Source: CAZVWW01 sp964631265
GTDB lineage: Bacteria > Thermotogota > Thermotogae > MWEM01
NCBI GenBank assembly: GCA_964631265.1
Contig: CAZVWW010000150.1
Span: 1-5,140, forward strand
Length of the DNA stretch: 5,140 bases
Reading direction: 5' to 3'
A program made the translations under genes and the position numbers. The notes under the pieces are model-generated. The model was not told the DNA's origin. It saw nothing but the letters and a program-made list of their open reading frames with translations, and made no database searches. Within the stretch, counting starts at the first letter, position 1. Every line of letters starts with the position of its first letter. Shown here piece by piece: positions 1 through 5,140 of this stretch.

Positions 1-851
1 ACGATGCTGATGCCCCCGAGCAGCATGATGAGGTAATGTTCAAACGGAACCCCCATTACCACCAAATGATCCGAAAAAAGGTTCATCGAAGGGATGACCG
101 TCACCGCTGTAAAGGCGATGAAACCGCCGACCTTCACCAGCCCGCCCGAAAGAACCGGGGAGAACGTATGCGGGGCGCTTCCGTGTGCGGCCGGAAGCCA
201 GGTGTGGAAGGGAAAGATCCCCAGTTTTGTCAGCCCCCCCGCTATCAGGATGAAGAAAACACCGATGTACTCGCCTGATTCGGAGGCGGCTAAACCATCT
301 GCTATGGTCTTGATATCAAAGGTATTGAATGTTGTGTAGAGATAGAATATGGCGTAGAGCATGGCGAACGAGCCGATGGTGCTGATGGTGTAATACAGCA
401 CCGGCGACTGCCTGGACTTGCCCATCGGTATGATGAACAGAGAGGCCCAGACCACCATCTCGTAGAATATGAAGAGTGTCAGAAAGTCCTTCGCATAAAA
501 GACACCCAGTGTCGCGGTCATGGAGACGATGAAAAGGAGGTTATAGGCTGCCGGATTGATCAGTTTCTTCATCCAGAACGGGTTGAAGAAGGAGACGAGA
601 AAATAGGTCAGCAGCAAAACTACCGAGAAGAACCAGGCAGCATTCGAGGTGATGAGGGTGAGTTCGAACTCTCCGAAACGGATGATCTCAAACAGTTCAC
701 CCGCGCTGTTCTGCAGGCCGTAGACCGAGAAGAGCATGTAGCCCGAGAGGAGGATTGTCAAAAAGCCCCCGAACTGTTTGTTCAGCTTGGTCAACACGTA
801 GATGATCATTGCGCCGGCGAGTCCGAGTGTAATCAGATGATTAAGAACCAT
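1..851 (-). CDS. Second MrpD/NuoM-like proton-translocating antiporter subunit (partial, C-terminus beyond window)
   Basis: This is a polytopic membrane protein of the NuoL/M/N-MrpA/D family (proton-conducting transporter domain). The 283 residues seen start with MVLNHLITLG, and the reading frame stays open to base 1. Hallmark residues are present: a Glu in the TM5 segment (about E131, in FIFYEMVVWAS), a Lys in the TM7 segment (about K209, in GGLTKLGIFPFHTWLP), a His after it (about H223, in AAHGSAP) and a TM8 Lys (about K240, in SGGLVKVGGF). In this family these form the proton channel and its coupling to neighbouring subunits. The ATG at 849-851 follows the mrpD stop after one base, and its G-rich ribosome site (GGGGGGA) lies inside the end of mrpD, so translation is probably coupled. 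It differs clearly from the mrpD product, so this is a second antiporter-like subunit (compare MbsH') rather than a recent duplicate. It could also be named NuoM-like or HyfF-like; the C-terminal part would help decide. Confidence 0.93.
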   Translation of the reverse strand, partial: MVLNHLITLGLAGAMIIYVLTKLNKQFGGFLTILLSGYMLFSVYGLQNSAGELFEIIRFGEFELTLITSNAAWFFSVVLLLTYFLVSFFNPFWMKKLINPAAYNLLFIVSMTATLGVFYAKDFLTLFIFYEMVVWASLFIIPMGKSRQSPVLYYTISTIGSFAMLYAIFYLYTTFNTFDIKTIADGLAASESGEYIGVFFILIAGGLTKLGIFPFHTWLPAAHGSAPHTFSPVLSGGLVKVGGFIAFTAVTVIPSMNLFSDHLVVMGVPFEHYLIMLLGGISI

Positions 852-852
852 A

Positions 853-2280
853 CTACATCCCCCCCATGACACCGGAAAGATACGCCGGTGTATCGCCCAG
901 GGTCGTTGCCGCCCGGTCGATATTTTCCGTGATAAAGTCCGGGGTGATTCCCGAGACAACAAAGAGTATCCCGACGAGAACCGCTATCAGGGATATCGAA
1001 AAGCCATTCAGCAGCTTGTACCCGGACTGATAGGTTGCCGAGGATTCAGCGCCTTCCTTGCCCGGATTCCAGAGCGTAACGAGCAGGCGGATATAATAGA
1101 TTCCCTCGATCATACTGCCGATCAGGATGAAGGCGGGAACCCACATGTTGAAGCCGAATCCGCTTTGCAATATCATGATCTTCCCGTAAAAGCCGAAAAA
1201 GAGTGGCAGGCCGATCAGTGAGAGGGCGGAGATCGTAAAACCAAACCCCAGCAGATAATGCTTTCTGAAGAATCCCTGGAGATTGACCGCGGTATCATCC
1301 CCGTTTGATTTGTTGATCTTCGTCGCTGCCGAGAACATAACGGTCTTGGCAAAGGCGTTGTTCATAAGTTGTATAAGGGCGGCATAAAATCCGCCGATGA
1401 GAAACATTGTGATGATAAGTCCCGCCTGGCCAACACTTGAGAAGGTGAGGATGCTTCTCAGCTTTTTGGAAGCCATCGCTGAGCTCTCGGCAAAGAGGAA
1501 CGTGATCAGCGACAGGGCGACAAAGGCAAAGACAAGCCGGTTATCGGGAACCAGGATCTGGCCGAAGATCCGTCCGAAGAGCGCGGCGGAGACCGTTGCA
1601 TAAACGGTTGAGAAGAGCGGGCCGGTTAACGTGTTGGCGTTCGAGTAGACGCCTTTGACCCATGCGTTGAACGGCAGGAGCTTTGCCTCAACGGCTAGCC
1701 CGGAGAAGATCAGGGTCAAAGCCAGGAGCTTGACCGTGTTGCTGATCTGAGGCAACTTGGAGGCAATATCGGCCATATTCAGCGTTCCAACCGTCCCGTA
1801 GAGGATCATAACCCCGAACAGATAAAGGACGGAGCCGAGGGTGCCGAGGACCAGATATTGGAAGGCGGCGTAGAACTGCTTGTTTGAAGCGGCGATGATA
1901 TAGGCACTGACGGCGATGATCTCCATGAACACAAAGAGGTTGAAGAGATCGCCGGTCATGATAATACCGTTGATACCGGCCAGGATAACCAGCAGCACCG
2001 TCTTATTCTTTCCAATCTCGAGCACCCCGTTGATGAGGGTGAGCAGAAAGAGCACGTTGATCACGGCCACGATGAGGAACGAGTAGTCATCGACCACCAG
2101 ATTAATGCCAAACGGCGGTTGCCAGCCGCCGATGATGAACGATCCCCTCTGGATGAAAAAGGCGCCGATGGCGTTGAATAGACCAACCCCGAACAGGAGC
2201 ACCCAGGAGAGTTTCTTGAGAAAAACCGAGAGGAAGGCTGCCAGTAGTGGCAAGGCGATTAAAAGGATAGGGTTAATCAT
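853..2280 (-). CDS. mrpD: Mrp-type antiporter subunit D (MrpD/MnhD/MbhH-like)
   Basis: This is a membrane subunit of about 475 residues with roughly 14 hydrophobic segments, homologous to NuoL/M/N of complex I and to MbhH; MrpD is typically about 490 residues. Numbering from the upstream ATG at 2286, visible key residues are the TM5 Glu (E122, in FVFMEIIAVSAY), the TM7 Lys (K202, in AVEAKLLPFNAW), a TM10 Lys (K314, in NNAFAKTVMFSAA) and a TM12 Lys (K369, in GLPLFFGFYGK). The stretch after TM7 (SNANTLTGP to ALFGRIFG) lacks the Lys/His normally found in TM8. Two in-frame ATGs lie 6 bases apart. The inner one (2280) is chosen because AAGGAGGG sits 7 bases before it, while it directly abuts the outer one. 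That start gives an 8-base overlap with mrpC (ATGATTAA). The protein is expected to conduct protons or take part in Na+/H+ exchange in the inner membrane. Confidence 0.95.
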   Translation of the reverse strand: MINPILLIALPLLAAFLSVFLKKLSWVLLFGVGLFNAIGAFFIQRGSFIIGGWQPPFGINLVVDDYSFLIVAVINVLFLLTLINGVLEIGKNKTVLLVILAGINGIIMTGDLFNLFVFMEIIAVSAYIIAASNKQFYAAFQYLVLGTLGSVLYLFGVMILYGTVGTLNMADIASKLPQISNTVKLLALTLIFSGLAVEAKLLPFNAWVKGVYSNANTLTGPLFSTVYATVSAALFGRIFGQILVPDNRLVFAFVALSLITFLFAESSAMASKKLRSILTFSSVGQAGLIITMFLIGGFYAALIQLMNNAFAKTVMFSAATKINKSNGDDTAVNLQGFFRKHYLLGFGFTISALSLIGLPLFFGFYGKIMILQSGFGFNMWVPAFILIGSMIEGIYYIRLLVTLWNPGKEGAESSATYQSGYKLLNGFSISLIAVLVGILFVVSGITPDFITENIDRAATTLGDTPAYLSGVMGGM

Positions 2281-2608
2281 CGTCATCCCTCCTTATCTCG
2301 TCGATTTCATAGGTGCCGTATTTTTTGTAAATATTTCTCGCCAGCATGAGGGCCACGGCGGTGACGCCGAGTCCAATGACGATAGCCGTCAGCACAATGG
2401 CCTGGGGGAGGGGATCCACATAACCGCCTTCGTTGCCGAGAACGATGATGGGGGCCTTGTTCCCCCCGCTGTAGCCGGTTGATATGATAAAGAGATTGAG
2501 ACCCAGTTCCAGGATGTTGAGTGATAGGATCAGCTTGATGATATTCTTCTGTGACAGCAGCCCGTATATGCCAACGAGCATCAGTCCGATATAAAGATAT
2601 TGACTCAT
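2273..2608 (-). CDS. mrpC: Mrp-type antiporter subunit C (MrpC/MnhC/MbhG, NuoK-like)
   Basis: This small membrane protein of 111 residues with three hydrophobic segments is homologous to NuoK of complex I. TM2 carries the conserved Glu (E34, in LNILELGLNLFII). The diagnostic MrpC motif DPLPQAIVLTAIVIG follows at about residues 65-79. The C-terminus is a charged cytoplasmic tail ending in RRDDDD, which is also the segment whose codons hold the mrpD ribosome site. The start ATG overlaps the mrpB stop by 4 bases (ATGA), with GGGGAGG 7 bases upstream. In the complex this subunit sits beside MrpD and helps link the antiporter subunits through a chain of charged residues. A frame-shifted open frame over the same bases is a shadow. 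Confidence 0.97.
   Translation of the reverse strand: MSQYLYIGLMLVGIYGLLSQKNIIKLILSLNILELGLNLFIISTGYSGGNKAPIIVLGNEGGYVDPLPQAIVLTAIVIGLGVTAVALMLARNIYKKYGTYEIDEIRRDDDD
2287..2294 (-). promoter_or_regulatory. Ribosome binding site deciding the mrpD start
   Basis: On the minus strand this reads AAGGAGGG, a near-perfect Shine-Dalgarno sequence. It touches the first ATG (2284-2286) but is ideally placed, 7 bases, before the second (2278-2280), which is why the shorter mrpD start is preferred. It lies within the end of the mrpC coding sequence. Confidence 0.75.
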
Positions 2609-3330
2609 TGTTCAACCTCCCCGCTGAAAAAGTTTCCCAGTATGTTGGACACTTCCGAGCCGACCTTTAAGCCCACCAGGACATAGAGAACGGGCACGAT
2701 TCCGGCAGAGATCAGATCGCCGATGGTGCCGTTCGGCAGGAAGTTGTAGAGAAAGTATCCGCCGGTGGAGAGCCCGACAAGCCCGATGATCAGGATCAAA
2801 CTGCCCGCGGTTCCCTCCAGTATCTTGAAGCCGGTGATTTTGGCCCTGAATGTCTCATCACTCAGATACATGAGCAGGAACGCCGACCCGATCATGGCCC
2901 CGCCGGGGAAACCGCCTCCCGGTGAGAGATGGCCATGGACAAAGATGTAGATACCGGTGATGAGAACAATGCCGGCGATGATCGTCATCCCCTGATTGAG
3001 GATGAACCCCGGTTTGTATTGAAAGGTGACTTTTTTCCGGAGCACACCGCCCAGCAGAGCGACACCGAGCGCAGAGACAAAGAGTACGGTGATCTCCCCG
3101 AGGGTGTCGAAGCTTCTGTAATTGACCACAACGGACGTCACGATATTGGCTGAGCCGGTCTCCGGCCGGGCCCTCTCCGGGTCAACGGACTTGTTAACAT
3201 ATTGTTGTGAGACCGCCTCTTCGGGGTTGTTATCACCGAAGAGCATTTTATCTGAATCGGTGTTGTAGAGATTGGAGAAGACAAAGAACGCCACAGCAAC
3301 GGTCAACAGGATGGCCATTATCTTCTTCAT
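2605..3330 (-). CDS. mrpB: MbhE-MrpB two-domain subunit (MrpA C-terminal segment joined to MnhB domain)
   Basis: This 241-residue protein combines two parts. Residues 1-100 match MbhE and the extreme C-terminus of MrpA: an N-terminal hydrophobic helix (about 4-20), a hydrophilic loop (about 22-60), then NIVTSVVVNYRSFDTLGE (about 62-79) leading into a second helix. Residues from about 105 to the end form the MnhB/MrpB domain, with the signature GHLSPGGGFPGG (about 133-144) and four or so further membrane segments. Stand-alone MrpB is about 140 residues, so the extra length is the MbhE part. In Mbh these are separate genes (mbhE, mbhF). The start has AGGTG 7 bases upstream, and both ends overlap neighbours by ATGA. 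The role is structural and coupling within the ion-translocating module; the two parts would be adjacent in the membrane. Confidence 0.93.
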   Translation of the reverse strand: MKKIMAILLTVAVAFFVFSNLYNTDSDKMLFGDNNPEEAVSQQYVNKSVDPERARPETGSANIVTSVVVNYRSFDTLGEITVLFVSALGVALLGGVLRKKVTFQYKPGFILNQGMTIIAGIVLITGIYIFVHGHLSPGGGFPGGAMIGSAFLLMYLSDETFRAKITGFKILEGTAGSLILIIGLVGLSTGGYFLYNFLPNGTIGDLISAGIVPVLYVLVGLKVGSEVSNILGNFFSGEVEQ

Positions 3331-3575
3331 TTCTCATCACCTGCCTTCTTGACCTGCAACAAAGTGATGATAAAGAGGAACGTCACCAGACCGGAACCGA
3401 TAACGGCTTCTGTGATGGCGACATCCGGTGCTTTCATAATGATGAAGGAGACCACCGACAGCAATGACATGAGCGACATATAGATGACAGCGGTGATCAG
3501 CTTTTTCGATTCAACGGCCAGGATCCCGAACAGGATCATAAAGCCGCCAACGATGAGGCTGATGATCTCAATCAT
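3327..3575 (-). CDS. DUF4040 / MbhD-like subunit (free-standing MrpA C-terminal domain)
   Basis: This small protein of 82 residues (85 if the upstream ATG at 3584 is used) has three hydrophobic segments. It matches the DUF4040 domain found in the C-terminal part of MrpA and, as an independent protein, MbhD. Key features are the double Lys in VESKKLITAVI (about residues 24-25 from this start) and the motif KAPDVAITEAVIGSG (about 48-62), whose Asp and Glu are strongly conserved; the fold resembles NuoJ. The inner ATG (3573-3575) is preferred because GGAG lies 9 bases before it, whereas the same site abuts the outer ATG. This gives an 8-base overlap with mrpG (ATGATTGA). The stop overlaps the next start by ATGA. 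The free-standing domain shows that MrpA is split here, as in Mbh-type complexes. Confidence 0.9.
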   Translation of the reverse strand: MIEIISLIVGGFMILFGILAVESKKLITAVIYMSLMSLLSVVSFIIMKAPDVAITEAVIGSGLVTFLFIITLLQVKKAGDEK

Positions 3576-3897
3576 TTGAATCATCTCCGTTCAACAGGGA
3601 CTTTAACTCATCTTTGCCGGCTTTCATCTTGACCTTTGCCAGATAGGCCGCACGGGCAAGAGTGGAACTGCCCACCGGGTTGGTGATGGTCAGAAAGACG
3701 ATGATCAACAGGATTTTGAGCATCCATTCGGGATGGAGCAGGCCCACACCGAAAAGCAAGGTGATGGTGCCGAGTGTTGTGGCCTTTGTGCCGGCCTGAA
3801 GCCGGTTGAAGACGTCCGGCATCCTGAACATGCCGAGTCCTCCCAAGGCGTAAAAGGCGGCCCCGATGACAACAAATATATAGCCGAGTATCGTCAT
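3568..3897 (-). CDS. mrpG: Mrp-type antiporter subunit G (MrpG/MnhG/MbhC)
   Basis: This 109-residue protein has three hydrophobic segments and the family signature GMFRMPDVFNRLQAGTKATT (about residues 22-41), followed by the conserved TNPVGSSTLARAAY stretch (about 72-85) and a charged C-terminal tail. The family usually has RLHA where this protein has RLQA, so a conserved His appears replaced by Gln. The start ATG overlaps the mrpF stop by 4 bases, with GGAGG 10 bases upstream. The subunit is part of the small-subunit cluster (E, F, G) of Mrp complexes that is implicated in cation passage, while the proton path lies in MrpD-type subunits. Confidence 0.97.
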   Translation of the reverse strand: MTILGYIFVVIGAAFYALGGLGMFRMPDVFNRLQAGTKATTLGTITLLFGVGLLHPEWMLKILLIIVFLTITNPVGSSTLARAAYLAKVKMKAGKDELKSLLNGDDSND

Positions 3898-4148
3898 TTT
3901 TGATCAGCCTCCAGATACCGTGACAAAACCACGGTCTCCAAAAAGGCAAGGGCGCCGTAGACAATGGCAATGTCGAGGTAGAGTGACCTGTCAAAGATAT
4001 GGGCGAGAAAGACGATCAAGCCCGTTATCACCACATTCATGGTGTCAAGGGCTGCCGCTCTGTCTGCGACAGTCGGGCCAAGTATGATCCTCAGGATGGA
4101 GAAGAAGCCTCCGAAACCGGCCAGAAAGAAAACAATAATGTTTATCAT
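3894..4148 (-). CDS. mrpF: Mrp-type antiporter subunit F (MrpF/MnhF/MbhB)
   Basis: This 84-residue protein with three hydrophobic helices carries the MrpF signature RIILGPTVADRAAALDTMNV (about residues 20-39), including Asp29 and Asp35, and YLDIAIVYGALAFLETV (about 57-73), including the membrane-embedded Asp59. In Mrp and Mbh structures the acidic residues of this subunit lie near the proposed sodium path. The length is normal for the family. The start ATG overlaps the mrpE stop (ATGA), and a run of G (GGGGGGGA) 7 bases upstream serves as ribosome site. Confidence 0.97.
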   Translation of the reverse strand: MINIIVFFLAGFGGFFSILRIILGPTVADRAAALDTMNVVITGLIVFLAHIFDRSLYLDIAIVYGALAFLETVVLSRYLEADQK

Positions 4149-4630
4149 TTGAAAATCCCCCCCAGTATCTTCTCAAACGGTTCGGCGATCTCTTTTGCAT
4201 AATCATCCGGCCCCTTGCCCTTTACGGCCACCCAGTGGATGTAGAGGTAGTCTCCGTCCACATCAACCGACATGGTGCCCGGGGTCAGGGTGATGGAATT
4301 GGCCAGGACGAGTCTTCCCGCCTTTCCCTTGATAGCCGTTTTGATCCTGACGAATCCCGGTTCGAGCGGGATGTGCGGGCTGAGCACACGCCCGGCCATG
4401 TCGATATTGGCCAGGACCATTCTGTAAAGGAAAACGGGTATGTACTTGAAGATGAAAAGAAAGACACGCCGGAAGATGCTGAGATCGTAGGAAAAGGCAA
4501 GATAACGAGAGACAATAACAGCGAGGACGAGCGAGACCACAGCGCCGACAAGCATTTCACGGGGATCAAAGCCGGCGAGGGCCGACCATATAATCCAGAA
4601 GGTGATAAACGACGATAAGAACTTCTTCAT
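4145..4630 (-). CDS. mrpE: Mrp-type antiporter subunit E (MrpE/MnhE/MbhA)
   Basis: This is the first gene of the operon, with 161 residues, the usual MrpE length. The N-terminal third is hydrophobic (two helices, about residues 5-20 and 26-45). A further hydrophobic segment (about 56-72) and the stretch ANIDMAGRVLSPHIPLEPG (about 74-92) follow. The soluble C-terminal domain has the diagnostic LANSITLTPGT (about 109-119) and DVDGDYLYIHW (about 123-133). The ATG at 4628-4630 is preceded by GGGAGGGAG, 4 bases away, a strong ribosome site. The gene stop overlaps mrpF. MrpE is a scaffold and assembly subunit of the antiporter module in the cytoplasmic membrane. Confidence 0.97.
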   Translation of the reverse strand: MKKFLSSFITFWIIWSALAGFDPREMLVGAVVSLVLAVIVSRYLAFSYDLSIFRRVFLFIFKYIPVFLYRMVLANIDMAGRVLSPHIPLEPGFVRIKTAIKGKAGRLVLANSITLTPGTMSVDVDGDYLYIHWVAVKGKGPDDYAKEIAEPFEKILGGIFK

Positions 4631-4756
4631 ACTACTCCCTCCCTAATTGATGTTGTGTTTCGGGTACGGTTCCGTGCTGAGTTGAATGGTGAACGTTTTC
4701 TTAAACTGTATCTTATATAAATAATTTGTATTTAATAAATAGAGTTTTGTATATAT

Positions 4757-4785
4757 ATTATAGCGATTCGTATTTTTGATAACAT
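4757..4785 (-). promoter_or_regulatory. Candidate sigma-70-type promoter for the mrp operon
   Basis: A perfect TATAAT box lies at 4757-4762 on the minus strand. Seventeen bases upstream is ATGTTA (4780-4785), which matches only three of six bases of the -35 consensus. It lies just downstream of the terminator-like hairpin and would give a leader of about 120 bases before mrpE. In DNA this AT-rich, TATAAT-like hexamers occur by chance (two others lie at 4796-4801 and 4829-4834), so the call is tentative. Confidence 0.25.
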
Positions 4786-4799
4786 TAACATAAAGATTA

Positions 4800-4824
4800 T
4801 AAAAAAAGAGGCGGCGCCTCTGCG
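4800..4824 (-). terminator. Probable intrinsic terminator or attenuator upstream of mrpE
   Basis: On the minus strand the sequence reads AGAGGC-GCC-GCCTCT followed directly by seven T residues. This is a perfect 6-bp stem (4807-4812 paired with 4816-4821), a 3-base loop and a U tract, set in strongly AT-rich DNA. It would stop minus-strand transcription arriving from beyond the right edge about 170 bases before mrpE, insulating the operon. If the operon promoter lies further right it would act instead as a leader terminator. The stem is short, so strength is uncertain. Confidence 0.6.
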
Positions 4825-5140
4825 TATCATTATATTCTACCATATAATAACCGATTTTTGAAGTTTGAATCTCTTTAATCTTTGCGAAAAGCTTTGAGGG
4901 GTTGGGGTATAGATTAAAATACAAACTCTTTATCTGGCTGCATGTCCCAGCACTTCCTGAAGCGAGGGTGCAAAAGCCACAGTCCGGTCATGAGTCCCCT
5001 GGTTCATGTCCTTATCTGGTTATTTTGACACTCTGTTTCTGTGGAACAGATGAAAAGGCGATCAAAAGAAGAGCTATTGCTTATTCATTATGGAAAGCGC
5101 CACTGGAATAATAATGCACAACATGAGGTCGTTCCATTCA

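Larger units (their letters stand above)
4631..5140. other. Non-coding region upstream of the operon, AT-rich core, no convincing gene
   Basis: No gene is supported in this stretch. Bases 4701-4800 contain 16 G or C in 100, far lower than the operon. The core holds a terminator-like hairpin and several TATAAT-like boxes. A minus-strand frame of 93 codons (4643-4924) spans the region but needs a TTG start, has no clear ribosome site, no recognisable motif and an Asn/Tyr/Lys/Ile-rich product. From about 4925 composition becomes ordinary. The last 67 bases hold an open minus frame entering from the right and stopping at 5074-5076 (ending IPVALSIMNKQ), and a plus frame starting at 5050 (MKRRSKEELL) runs off the edge. 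Either could be a real fragment; neither can be proven here. Confidence 0.7.

Noticed and set aside
36..339. Two overlapping plus-strand open frames of about 80 codons
   Set aside because: They lie antisense to the partial antiporter gene, which has clear family motifs; products are low-similarity, charged shadows.
2105..2482. Plus-strand open frame of 125 codons across the mrpC/mrpD junction
   Set aside because: Antisense to two well-supported genes, with no plausible product.
4235..4618. Plus-strand open frame of 127 codons
   Set aside because: A highly charged product antisense to mrpE, typical of the complement of a membrane-protein gene.
4643..4924. Minus-strand 93-codon frame as a leader gene of the operon
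   Set aside because: It needs a TTG start without a clear ribosome site, has no recognisable motif and contains the terminator-like hairpin; kept only as a finding.
4941..5011. Structured RNA gene (SRP RNA, RNase P, tRNA) in the right flank
   Set aside because: None of the conserved cores or cloverleaf pairings could be found.
4902..5111. Plus-strand 69-codon frame
   Set aside because: It spans the composition boundary, lacks a ribosome site and shows no recognisable domain.
5050..5140. Start of a transposase-like gene (MKRRSKEELL) on the plus strand
   Set aside because: Only about 30 codons are visible, there is no proper ribosome site, and the resemblance to transposase N-termini is too weak to claim.

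Overview
The window is almost entirely one minus-strand operon for the Mrp-type (multi-subunit cation/proton antiporter) membrane module. In transcription order, from high to low coordinates, it runs: mrpE (4145-4630), mrpF, mrpG, a free-standing DUF4040/MbhD-like protein, an MbhE+MrpB two-part protein, mrpC, mrpD, and a second MrpD/NuoM-like antiporter subunit that leaves the window at base 1. Every internal junction is a short overlap or a 1-base gap, so the genes are almost certainly co-transcribed and translationally coupled.

There is no full-length MrpA. The pieces that form the C-terminal part of MrpA in classical Mrp antiporters are present separately, as the DUF4040 protein and as the N-terminal half of the MrpB protein. 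Two MrpD-like subunits then follow. This split layout is that of the Mrp module found in membrane-bound respiratory complexes such as archaeal Mbh (ferredoxin:proton hydrogenase) and Mbs/Mbx, and in related bacterial clusters, rather than the Bacillus mrpABCDEFG arrangement. The inference is that the complex couples an exergonic electron transfer (possibly ferredoxin- or hydrogenase-linked) to Na+ or H+ translocation, with any redox subunits encoded beyond base 1. No redox subunit is visible here, so a stand-alone Mrp-type antiporter is not excluded.

Upstream of mrpE (4631-5140) no gene is convincing. Bases 4701-4800 are about 84% A+T, in contrast with the moderate-GC genes. This stretch holds a minus-strand hairpin followed by a T run, which looks like an intrinsic terminator ahead of the operon, and TATAAT-like boxes that could be its promoter. 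From about 4925 to the right edge the composition returns to normal and small shuffled repeats appear. Nothing there could be identified.

The organism is most likely an anaerobic or facultative bacterium with moderate GC and strong Shine-Dalgarno use. Desulfobacterota or a similar lineage would fit, but the sequence does not settle this. No previously undescribed system is evident. The most interesting points are the tandem antiporter subunits with differing key residues and the terminator-like element in the AT-rich leader.
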